From: Reticulitermes lucifugus
Taxonomy: Eukaryota > Arthropoda > Insecta > Blattodea > Rhinotermitidae
NCBI GenBank assembly: GCA_026260175.1
Contig: JAKCWW010000809.1
Span: forward strand, 1 to 64,000
Reading direction: 5' to 3'
DNA: 64,000 nucleotides
Positions 1-13,000 of this stretch are shown here, piece after piece. How positions within the stretch are numbered: the stretch's first letter is position 1; each line of letters opens with the position of its first letter. The notes below the pieces were generated by a model, which was given only the letters and a program-made list of their open reading frames with translations, had not been told where the DNA came from and did not search any database. Both the position numbers and the translations under genes were made by a program.

Positions 1-60
1 TACATACATACATACATACATACATACATACATACATACATACATACATACATACATACA
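1..60. repeat. (TACA)n microsatellite
   Basis: The window opens with an uninterrupted tetranucleotide run. Its left end is cut by the window border, so the full length is unknown. Confidence 0.98.
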
Positions 61-881
61 AGAATGTCCAGCTGAACTCCATCTGTAACACACTGTAACC
101 CGATCGGCCGCCGCAAGACCGCCCCGCCGCTGTTACCGTCTAGCAGTATTCGTCCGCCACCTTCGTCTCATTGCTCTTTCAGTCCCGCAAGGAACAATTC
201 TGAACACGTTTCAAAAATATTATTTAAATTTTTTCACTTTTTTAAATCGCGAAAGTCTGAAGTTGCATAAATTGAAATTGCGTAAGTCGGGGAGTGCCTG
301 AATAAATTGAATATTTAAATTACTCTATAGACTGATAATGGTTTATATGAAAACACTAAACTTGTAACTGCGTTTGTTAAATATACAAGTTGTGTTCGAC
401 TGTTATTGTTGTTGTTTATGTATAAATGCACCAAGGGATGAATAACATAAAGACATGCACAACTTCCTGGAAACAATATACTTTGAATGGTAAGGAAGAT
501 ATTAAACTTTTAAGGACGAAACTGGACCTGTCCGAATTAAAGACCCAGCTCGTACAGCGCAGTAAACACTCCGCCTCGGTTGTAATACCCGATCAGTTAA
601 AACTGTATAGGGAAATAATCGCTGTTTTTTCTGAGATCCATATAAACACATAAATGCATTGTGGGCAGAATACTGAATTTTTAATATTAAAGATGGTGGT
701 ATATAAAGTAACCGCTAGGCTTTACAAGGTTAAACGACAGAATTAGTATGTATTTTATTCACACAGGCTACCGGGAAGGATCAGTGATACAGTTGGTTCA
801 GGGTACATTCGTGGGCTATTGTATTAGCGACGTTAAACTTTCGGAAAGCTGAAGAAAGACTAATATTGCTGTTGTGTCCAG
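61..881. other. Unassigned DNA, probably lipase intron
   Basis: No exon or recognisable repeat was found. Because the exon at 882 starts in phase inside a conserved domain, this stretch should be the intron in front of it. A branch-point-like ACTAAT and a pyrimidine-rich tract lie just before the AG at 880-881. Confidence 0.5.
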
Positions 882-1037
882 AGAGTGAGCAGCTACTCCG
901 GACTGCACGGTTTTCCACCAAATCCTGAGCTGATACAAAGGCGCCTGGAGCCAGTGTGTGAGGAGCAATATATTGGCAGAGGGCTCTGTGCGAACATCCT
1001 TCATATGGTGGCCGGGTACTCCAGGCAGCTGAATCAC
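882..1037 (+). CDS. Acid lipase exon (cap-domain cysteines)
   Basis: This exon holds 52 codons in phase 0. The acceptor is TGTCCAG before 882 and the donor is CAC|GTAAGT. It encodes GLHGFPPNPEL followed by VCEEQYIGRGLC, which aligns with the cysteine-bearing cap segment of acid lipases. The acceptor at 882 was preferred over an AG at 892 because the better pyrimidine tract and branch site precede it; the true 5' border could still differ by a few codons. Confidence 0.82.
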
Positions 1038-4000
1038 GTAAGTTCCACGAACAATGCTCTACTCACATGATAGATGTATAGTCTCAATGGATGGTTGGCT
1101 GAACCGCATACAAAATACTGGAAGTTAAACTCAAAGTGAAGTTGCTCATGTGCACGCCATGAAGCCATATGTAGCGGTGGAGGTATAACACCTATGATCC
1201 TTAACTACGACACTAGACGGGGTCAGTGGTAAGCTTCATACATCCGTCGCTTTATCCCTGGGTACACAACGAACAAGAGGCTGGTGGGTCCCAGAGCCGT
1301 TTTGGGCTCTTATTCTTGCTGGGAATCAAATTAAAATTTCTCGGGACGTCCAGTTCGTAGCATGGTCGCTATATAGTCTGAAGTATTTCGGCTTCACCAA
1401 TTTTAAAATTAAAACGGGATTCTGATATTTAATCAATAGTCTGTACAAAATTTTAGGCAGGAAATCCAGAGCGAAAAGATGACCTGGATGACCTAGTGGT
1501 AGATAATACTCTATCAAAATTGATCTTGAATATGTTGTGTGAGTGTGGATTGGACTCACGTGGCTCAGAATATCGCCCGAAAGTCCACTGCATATTCACA
1601 AAAGTTTGACACAGACTTTTGTGAATATGGTAATGAATAAACTATTTCCGTAAAAGAGGGGAAATTTCTTGACTACGCGAGTGACTAATAGCTTCTCAAG
1701 AACTCTGTTCCACGCAGCTGGTTAGGCTAAAAATGTCGTATATTCTAAAACTCTGCATTGATTTAGCTTTCAGTGTACTCTCTGAAAGTAATGAAAGGTA
1801 GGCTTTCACAGCCTAATCACTTCGTACAGGGAGACGTGTGACAATGTGAACATATTTGTGCGCCTACTCTGCTCAATGTAATAACACACGCAGAAGCACA
1901 ACGTGTCCTGGACTGGCTTTGTAAAGACGCTTAATTTAATTGTAATTAGGGAACAATAATCAAATGTTGTAGACATACTGTGACCTAAAATCCGTGAACT
2001 GTCATGTAGGATAGATAACTTACAATACAGGATCAACTCATTTCTGTTAACTCCGTGGATTAGGTAATCAAGCGTGCAGTATATCACACAGAGATCGCAG
2101 GGAATATACCGTCATATTAGCTAAGGTAGCAGGTGCGCGCGCACGCACGCACACACACACACACATTTAATGCACCTGCTCACAGCGCGTGATTGCTACA
2201 TCAGTACTTAATACCGACTGAAATACACTTCTCAGAACAGGATATTTGATGAGGAGAAAGAACTGAGCGCTGAAGATGTAACGTTTCTTACTGATAACCG
2301 CGGGTGATAGGTTCAAATCTCGACCGGAACGCCAACGGCCTCAGGATTTCAGGTTTCTGTACTTGAGGCCTTCGCCCTTCTGGGTTATTACGATGCGAAG
2401 GTTGATAGTTACCGGCGTTTCGGGACAATCTATCAGTCCCAACTTTAAAAACCATGCAGTCTTCTTGTACTGCTTCACCCTTGAAAATAAGACCGAGAGG
2501 TTACCCCGAAACGTCAATAACCAAATACCAACCCATGCCACGTAACATCCCAAAATAAGCGAATGCCTCAGCCTGAGAATTTTCGTGGTTTTCTTCCTTC
2601 TCTTCAGGTTGTTAGGACACTAACTCATATCAGGCTCCTACTTCCTTTAACACTTCCAATTCATTTTTAGGCGCGTTCGCCTAGTCACGAAAGTGTCTAC
2701 TAGTTTCGTGATGTTCGACCCTCCGTCTGTCTGTATGTATCAGCGTGGCTCCCACTGAGTGGATTTCCGTGAAATTTGATAGTGAGGACTTTTATGAAAA
2801 TGTGTCAAGAAAACCAAAATTTGGTTAAAATCGGGCAAAAGTATTGGGCACTTACATGAAGTCGTAAGTACGTTTTATTGTTGCCGGCGACATTAAATCG
2901 CCGTAAAAGCACTCTCTTCCAGCGAAGTGGTATCAGGCTGTTAGAATAGCCAAGGAAGTATAAACATTACGCGATCGCGTCATAATGTTACTAATCATCT
3001 CATCGTTTCATGCTATGTATAGGCCCCATAGTCTGAGCTCCTGATAGTGTCAATAAATAAATAAATTGTAAATAAGTAAAAATACAAGAAACGGCGCGTA
3101 CTGCAGACATACTAAACCTTTCTGTATATTTGAGCAATAATCACTCATTGAGTATAATTTATTTTGATTCAATTTAAAAATTTTCGGAACCGATATAACA
3201 TTTGCACGAAACGTGGTTTAACAGGATGTCGTGTCAAGTCCGACAGGCAGCCTCTTTTAAGGTCCAATTATTTAAACACAAATCATACCAACAGACCCAA
3301 GCCCATTTCATCTTACCGAATTTTAGGATTGCCAGCACAAGCCACATGCAAAGCAGAACTACTTTGAACGACGAAATTAATATCATTAAACCAGGACTTG
3401 GCAATTAAAAATAACATAAGAATGTAGGTTAGGACAGTAAGAGGAAGACAAACTCAATGCACAGTATCGATAATTCTCTGAACGTCTCTTTACTAGCAAC
3501 TCCCGTTAAGACCATTAGAGGAAGGTGACTTATACCATTGTAATGCGGATTAGCGCCATACTTATGGCCAGTCGACCCATCAACACAAAAATCTCATCTA
3601 TTCTGACGATGTACACAGCTGTTTCCTCTGCAACATGTGTACACTTCTAACATACTACACGCGTCACATGCCCAGAGATACTGATCTTCGCAGTCACCGT
3701 TGTGTGAATCCCAAATTTCAGATCGATGTTTCACACATTCATCTGCACGAAGAATTATGCAGCCCACGAAAAGTGGAGAAACTGGCTTACAGAACAGAAC
3801 GGCAATTTTTCTGTAGTAATTACCGTGGGAAACTAAACAATGCTGAACTGTATGCCTGTACTCTAACTCTATGTTGCACTGATGAATACATGCAGCAACC
3901 TTAATTAGGGTGTTCTTATTTCTGCCTTAAGGTGTTTCAACCCGTCTACGTGTACATACGCAGCGTTGTAAGAATATGTCAAATCAAATTTTGTTAGTTG

Positions 4001-7000
4001 TGTTTCATGTGCATATCTCTCTATGTAACTTTGAACACCAGGCTTTATCAGCACACAGCCATTATTTTGCTACCAGTGACTAAAGTTTATCTACACTACT
4101 TAATACATTCTGACAGCCGCTAATCTCATCTAAGTTTTTCTGTTCAATAAAATGTTTCCATTTATAATCCATACTCTCTCTTTTCCTTCAACGCCTGCAT
4201 TGTTTTTTCACTTCGTTTTCCCACTTGAATTTTAATTTGTATAAAAATTTACCTACTTCTTTAATTCTGTAATCTTGTTACAATTGACTATTTTCTTGTG
4301 TGCTATTTCTTCCTTTATGTATAGCCATTTACCATTCAAAAATTGTTCTCTCCATCTCTGTGCCTCTTTAGATTTTAGTAGTATAGGTCACATTCTCGTC
4401 TTCGTTGCATAGGGAGTAAGAATATGTACTTCAAGATGTAACTTTATTAAATTAGCGACACGTTTCGACACATCACGTCATAACCACGATATTGTATGCA
4501 CTTATTCACGTCGTCAATATTATGTAACAATGGATCATATTAAAATACAGATTATATTACGTTAGGATTGAATATTTGTATTCTTATTTTTACTTATATT
4601 CACAATTGCACGCAATTGCTTATTAAAAATATTAGGTTGTTTTGTAATTTTCTTTCTTACTCTATTCTCTGTCTAATTTAGTTTTATTTGCCTTTTTCTG
4701 GGCGATACTTATTCAACGCTATATGCAATACGTTCAACGTTAATGGACATACAGTGTAAGGCGTCACGATAGCGTGCGTCATGTCTCTATGCGTAACCGC
4801 AGAAGTGCGTGTCCTTACGTGAGAGTGGACACACACATGCAGCAACTCAGCATGCAATTCACAGTAACATGTCCTCTCATTTGCAGACACTCCTACCCGT
4901 CTTGTTCGGCCATTACCCGACGCAGACTTCTACCAGAACATTGTCGCATTTTCTCCAAGGAATGAACACAGGTATGTAGCAGAATAACACCGACGGTAGC
5001 TTCACACACGCGATGCCTCCCGGACACGTACAACTACCAGCGTGTTTCCATTTACTCTCAGACGTCGCTTAAATGTGAATTACGTAATTTGCATATGGAA
5101 TAAATTCAAATACAGATGGTGGATATTACAATAATCATTCCGGAAATGAGATCATTTGGAAGACTTACAGACCAAGCGCAAGGCAACCGACTTCTTCTGC
5201 TCGAGAATGAACATGAAATTCATTAAAAGACAGCACACAGATTACAGCCTACCTACGAAATCACTTCACATCGAATAGGGACTTAGAATCATCACCGCAT
5301 AACCACATACAGCACAGCCATTTCTACACGTGGGATTGTTTTAACACTTAAAAGTCTGCATTTTACCCATACTGCATTTATAGGTTCCTTATGATTTTAA
5401 CAAAAACAAAATCGCTTATTTCTCTAAGAGTATTAATCGGACAATCTATACCCAGGGGACAACGTGTTTTCTGTGACGTAGAAACTTCAATTTTAAACTA
5501 CATTTAGTTAAATTTACATTTCAAAGTGTCAAGGACGACACAAGGTTACGGCTTACGACTTTATTGATTCTGGCCTCTGATTTTCGAGCAACAGAAAACG
5601 TATGAACGTCATTTTATAACGGAGCATGCAAAGCAAATTTTATTCTGTCCTCGATTATAATCAGAAACTAAAAATAAATATGACGGCAGGCATGGAGGAC
5701 CTCCAGAAAGCATTGATTTTCTCAGTGGTGAGGAGAATACGTAATCCTTTCAATCGATCCTGAATTTGAGATCGTCGGGGAAGGTCAGGGCTTTAAACAC
5801 ACGCCACCAGATCCTACTCCGATATAAAGAACTGTTTGAACACTACTAAATACTTCAACATACCCCATACATTTGCAATTATTTGAAAGTTTATATCCGC
5901 GGAAGTCGTTTTTCAAGAAAATGGATGTACAGTCTTATGGTCTACAGTCCTCTATCAAGATTAATTTTAATATGGATTATGCTTCCATCTGAGTGCAGGT
6001 GGCAAGGTACCTCAGTTTCTGGAACTAAAATTCATATGCATTTCTCATCGCCCCCACCCGTAATAATATCGTACATTCAAAACTCTTGAGCGGAGCCACG
6101 ATAGCTCAGTCGCTATAGTTAATAGGCTATGGGCTGGAAGTCCAAGGAATAGTGGTTGGATTCCCGGCATGGGCAAGAGATAATCCTCTTCCCTAAAGAG
6201 TCCGCACTGGCTCTAAGGCCCACCCAGCCTCCTATTTAGTGGGTACCGTGGGCTCTATCTCCACTCCCCGTATGCCTTCATGGCGTGCGAAGGGAAAACT
6301 TTCCTTCCATTTCTGTCCTCTAGTTTACTTGACTTCACAGTTCTAGGGGCACCTATATTTGAAAATAAAGCCTTCTGGCGTTGCTCTGATGTTTTATGCC
6401 AGCTTGTTTAGTGCGTGTCCACGGCTTGGCATAAGTGAAATAGGCAATCCTTCAGTACTTATACAAACACTGTTCATTTTATGAGTGTATCAACCAGGTG
6501 AATTAATGTACCACACATTTTAAATTTAACCGCTTTAACAAACTCTTATTAATCTTGCTTATAATGGAGAAGAAATGTGTCCGGACTTTAACGAAAAGTG
6601 CAGTGGCAAGTAACATTTATGAATCTTTCGTCATAATGCTCATATTGCGTATATAATGTATGAATGTTAAACATCACACGTGGCAGTTTCTGACGAAAAA
6701 AAATGGGTGACTGCGTTTTGGGAATGTGTGTTTGGTCAAAACATGATGGGGGTGTTTTAATTGAGCGTCCTCTGTGATGTCTGAGTTCCCATATAAAATA
6801 CCTACTACCGTTCATTTCAGGAAAGTTTCGGAAGTACGACTATGGCCTGGAAGACAACGCTCTCCTCTATAACCACTCCGAGCCGTCAGAATACGTTCTG
6901 GACAGCATCAATTCTCCAGTGGCAATATTCTGTGGTGACAGTGATCCCTTTACAGACGCACAGGTAACTTTATTTATTAATGTATTTACGGCTCACTTAA

Positions 7001-10000
7001 CAAAGCAATTAGTAGTTTAGACTATATCTGTAAAATGATGAGGATAATGTTAAAATGGATCTTCAAAAAGTGGAATGGGGGGAGGGGGTTGGACTCGATT
7101 GATCTGGCTCAGGATAGGGACAGGTGGCGAGCTTTAGTGAATGCGGTAATGAACCTTCGGGTTCCATAAAATGCGGGGAATTTCTTGACTAGCTGAGGAC
7201 CTGTTAGCTTCTCAGGAAGAACTCTGCTCCATGGAGTTAGTTATTTGGTTTTTGGTTGGTTTGTTGGTTAGTTAATTTGTTTGTTTGGTTGGTTGTTAGT
7301 TAGTTTGTTAGTGTGGGATGATACAGTTACTACATGACACAGCTAAAAGTGTAGCTGCATAAGCGAAGCAGAATGTGGGGGCTGCGGACAAACTGCCACC
7401 ACGCGTAGACAGTAAGACAAGATTCCGTGAGAGGCGGGTGGGAGAGTAGTCACTTTTGGCCCGTAGCAGAGAATAATGACCTGGAAAGGGTGCTGAAAGA
7501 AGCGACCGTGGTCTAATTAGAGGTACGTTTCCAGCATTCAGACCTGCTGCAGGAACTGAGGTAGATCATAAAACCCTCCGTCCGGATAACAGTTGTCCTT
7601 GCCCGGGATCTCTCCAATGTTACCAAATCATCCACGTCATTCTATTACAGGTAAACTGAAGTCATACAAACAAACTAAAGGGAAAACCTTGCCTTCATTT
7701 GCCTTCCTTGCCTTCACACATAATCTCATCACTCTTCCTTTAGAATGTGAGAGTGGAAATTACATTAGCCGAATAAAACGTAATGCACTAATGGACATGA
7801 GAAGTACACACGGGTCATTAGTTGAAGAATTCATAACACTAATGGGCAATTTGGTGTCAGGATGTGCCCCAAACTGGAATGACATTAAAATTGGACCATG
7901 AAATAGGATTAAATTAGTGGTTCGGTAAAGAAATATTTCTAATCTATAAGAAAAATATTCCACAGAAAGTAGCCTCCCTAAAAGTACTTGTAGCACAGAA
8001 TACGGCAATTATTCTACATGTTCCAGGGACACAAAATTCCTTCCTAGGTTGGTCAAGCTGCGTATTGTAACTTCCAAGTAAGTCCGAATTTATATACCTT
8101 ACGTAACAATTGCTTGCAACAGCAGGCCTACCTCGGCATACCTTGAAGAACTTAACATACTTAATAAAGACATCAGTGCATTAAACAAACGTCCACATTT
8201 CCACTGCATGTTTCACTTGCTTCGTGCCTATTGTTATTCTTGAGGTACTCTGCGTATACAATATTCATTTTATATTTTTTGTAGGTCCACATCAATGAAA
8301 TTTTAAGAAGTCACTAGTCAGTCAGTCAAGAAATTCCCCACCACGTGTTGAGCAAGAATGTTCAATGCCTTCTTGACTGGACCCTATCCTGACAGACATC
8401 CACAAACTCAGACACGTTTTGAAACTATTCTCCCATCTAGGCCTCAGTCTTACTAGTGGTCTTTTTCCTTCAGGTTTTTGGAACAAAAGGTTATATGAAT
8501 TTCTTACCACTCCCATGCATGCCACTTGTCTCAGCCATTCCATATTCTTTCGTATGCTCAATCTAAGGTAGGTTGAGGCACTGCGCTACAAGTCGGAAGG
8601 TCGCGGGTTAGATTCCCGACGGTGTAATTGGAATTTTTCATTGACATAATCCTTTCTGTCGCAATATGGTCCTGGGGTCGACAGCTTCTAACAGAAAAGA
8701 GTACTAGGAACATTTCCTGGAGGGTAAAGGCGCCGGTGCGTAGTGCTGACAAACCACCTTCATATGCCGACTGTCTAGAAATCTGGAAGCCTCAAACTCC
8801 TGGAACCCTAAGGGCCTGTCCAGGCCTGTAATGGGATTGCTTTACCTTTACCTTTATGTTCAATCTAATACTATTTAATGAATTACACAGATTGTAAAGT
8901 TCGCAATTGTGCGGGTTTTCCCAGACCCTATCACTCCCTACCTACTACGTCCAATATTTTCCCCATGACCCTGTTACCTAAAGCCCCAGTCTAACCGGTG
9001 GTCTCCAATTACAGTGAGACCCTAAGGTTCACAACAATGTAAAAATCCGTTACCTTAAAAAAAGTTTATTTTAATAAAATCCCGGGCAAGAAAATGCACT
9101 TCTCTAGTACACAATAATAATGTGTTGCCTCAGTTGCGTATGCCAGGACGTAAAGTACACATACACACACAAAATCATGCAACGGCCTATTATAACGTTA
9201 CGCATGCGAGATCAACAAATAATTTTCACACCAGCATACTTAAATCCGCCAGTCCCCATTACAGCGGCTCTTGTCACGGCGATTGCAGTGCTTTAACAGG
9301 CCAAGTGTGCATATGTCAAGGGGGGTTTACCCCTAGTACGATCATTGTTCTAAACACCGCAGTGAATTACACGGGTTGCTAGAAATCTGGCGGAAACAGT
9401 TCATGCAGCAAGCAAAATAGCTTTGGCTGAATGCGGCCAACTTCATATACATACACCCATATACGCACACATAATGGAGCTTCTCTTTGCATGAGTAGCA
9501 TTTTGCGTGTGTATGCGTGTATACATATATACATACATATATATTTATATGTGTGTGTGTGTGTGTGCGAAGAGTAATCTCTGGGAGATTTCAAAATTTA
9601 TTACACAAAATTAGACCTCCAAAACACAAGCACATCCTACTTAATTCACACTGTTTATGTGGTCGGGTTTTAAAGTACGACATGATACAAGTGGACAAAA
9701 AAATATAGATATAATTCTCCTAGGTATACATAAAGTGTTTTTTACACCAACACATGGTTATCGTGGTAACGGTTCAATACAGGGCATACACAAAAGAATG
9801 GTGCGGTTTCAATGTGAATAACAATTGAAACCGCACCATTCTTTTGTGTATGCCCTGTATTTCATACCTTCACTGAAATTCCATGACTATTTCATTGCAG
9901 TTCAAGGCGAACGCCGTTTTCGGATGGGTAGCACTTCTGCTTTACATTCGGGAGATCAAGGGTTCAAATCTCATGCATGAGACCGGCTACTTTAACTAAC

Positions 10001-13000
10001 GTTGTTGCCGCTTTCCGTACTCTTCTAGGTACATACCGGCATAGCATGACAACGGCCTCTTCCCACGTCCTCTCGAATTAATTATTCAATAATCATCCCA
10101 CATTCGATGCTGTACGTAGAAAATGAGATTAAAGCGTCGTAAATCCGTTGCGCTATAAGCGAACTCTCTGTCGACTTTCATCCGGCAAACTTTCACAGCC
10201 GTCGAATTAGCTAATGTCACTTCCATGTGTCGATCAAATCCCACTTGTCTGACGAAACCGACAGTGCCGAGCTTCATGGTTCCTAAGATTATTTGTTTTC
10301 TACCAATTGCACTCCTTAGTTCTCATTCTGAACACTTACCCGAGCTCGGGGTGAGATTTACGCCTCTAAACCTGACTCAGAGGTAGCAAAGGTACCCCTG
10401 TGACAGAAGAATCTACCGTGCCTCAGTAGACTGCCACCACTACAATTTTCCCCGTCAAAACAGCAAGAACCGATTTCAGACGCGCCTGCTACTTGACTAA
10501 CCCATCGAAATCTGGTAAAGGTTTAGCTGACCTTGTGCTTTGTTAAGCACTACAATATGGAGGCATATCGGGGAGTGGAATTACATCTCCACGCATTTTA
10601 ACCGAACTACTAGATGGAATGAGTGGTAAGCTTCACGACCCGGCGACTTTACCCTCGGTATCCACTGAAGAGGAGAACAGGGCGAACCCATAGCGGGTAT
10701 GGACGCTTTAGAGACAAATCTCTCTGCTTTTCCGCAAATCGAACAACAAGTCCAATGCCGTCCAGCGTACTTAATTAACACAAGTTAACTACAAATACCT
10801 ACAATACGCATCAATTCAGTGAACCAGAATATGTGTTAAGTTGCCGTTTTTAAATTAATATTCAACGTAAGTACAAAGCACCTCGTAATATAAAACAAAA
10901 ATACTGAACTTAAACTGTGCAGCACATCATGTTAGAAGCGGATTTATCTGCTGAAAATGAGTAGCTGTAAAATAATCTTCAATCACGTCAGCCAAAATTG
11001 CAGAGTCAGCCATCCCTAACACGAGAGAAGCACCAGAACTTTAAAATTAACAATTCAACAAAGTTTCCAGCATGTGACAGTTCAATTAACACACATTACA
11101 TCGCATGATGGTGTCCTAAAGTAAAAGCTTCAGCCATTCACACAACCATCCATCTGTAAATAATGTAACATCGCTATACTTCAAGGGTCCTCCAGACAGC
11201 GTGCCACAGTTCAAACGATCTCTCTATGAACTGAAGTGTACACATTCAAATATCATTCATTAATTTGCAACGATGCATAAATGGGATCAGAAAACTGTTA
11301 CATCCGCTATGAAATATATTGTACACACTAGTGCTCCTGCGGCATGTTCGGATCCATGCAGACTTACATAGTTTCTTTCACCGTCTAAAGCCCAGTGGCA
11401 ACTATGTGTACCACCTGCTGTAACATTTAAAAACTCTGTAATTTTTACCACAAGACGTATTTATGTGTTTCGTGTGATTCTCAGAACAAGTACCGATTAG
11501 TTCTCTCAAACATCATTAAATTAACTTTACAAAGCAGACATACTGCAAGGTATCCTTTCTCCTGGGATATGACGCTATATCTCTGAATATTTGGTTCCCT
11601 AAATTTCGAGACAATGGAGTGGCCTCATCTCCAAAGATCGAATTACCCAAGTTCAAACCTTGAAGTGAGACCCATACATTGCCTCGAAACATCTGGAACA
11701 AGTACTCAGTGACGCATCGTTAGAGCCCAGAAAAACGGATTCTTCAACCACGCCGCTAGAAGAACCTAAAACTCGCAGAGACGTGCTGTGTTTTACGTGG
11801 TTACGAACTAAATGTTCATATATAAATTGCACAGATCGCCACAATTTAAGCAAATGTTGGTTTTCGATCCCAGGCCTGTCCATTTGGAATTGCTGGTGGA
11901 CAAAGTGGTACTGAGGCCGGTATATCTCGGTGTACTGAAGTTTTCTCCAGTCACTAGCATTTCACGAATGCTGCATACTCATCTTCCATCTTCATACGTC
12001 TCTTAGCAGGACAAGGAGACGAAGCCTGGAAAACTTCTAACAGAACGATGTTATTTCGGAGGAAATAGCAGTCCTTTTCAGTCTTAATAAATAGTGTGAA
12101 TGCTCAACGTATTTCCACTTCTCTACACTCAACTCACTCCACTTCCCATCACTTATCTGCTTCACTTCAGAAATCTGTAACAAATTACCTTAACCAGAAG
12201 GACGAGCGGGTAATTCCTAGGAACACTCAAAGCCGTACAAATATAGTCTTTCTTACTAACGCACCCCCCCCCCTGGCCCCGGCCCATCCAATCTCTCATC
12301 TTCTTTTTATTTAGTCTTCAAACTCTTAAGAATTTTCTCAGACGTCACATGTATGTCATATGGAGTACATAGTTCTAAATACGAGTCTTGTTAACCTTCA
12401 CTGCACGACATTCACTTCACATTTTGCATTTAAATTTATGTATTGTCTGGATGGAAGTTGCCTAGATAAAATGTGGTAAGAAACTGAAGGGACAGGTGGC
12501 GGGCTCTTGTGAGTGCGGTGATGAACCTTCGGGTTCCATAAAATGCGGGGAATTTCTTGACTAGCTGACGACCTGTTAGCTTCTCAAGAAGGACTCTGCT
12601 CCATGGAGTTAGTTAAGAAACTGAAGTAATTCATGGGAGATTATGTACAAAATGGCCTACTGAATGACACCGAGATTTGTAGTGGAATAACGTAACTGGT
12701 TGCAACATGGAAAGGCATGATACGGTAAGAAAGTGTTATAATGACAGATTAACGATTTAACGTTTGAAAGTCAGGCAAGTAAATCAATAGGGGAATCAGG
12801 AAAACATGACTAGCGTATACTTGTATTTGGCAGAGGCAGCAGGTTGTGAAAGTCTTTACACAATTGTGTCACGAATTAGGAAGACAGAATTTTTTGAATA
12901 TAAGTGAAAAGATTTCATTGGCATTCTAACGCAGAAAGAAACACAGGCAGCGTAAAGAGGAAACCACTGACTGCCGGACAAGAACTGTGAGGAGTTTGGT

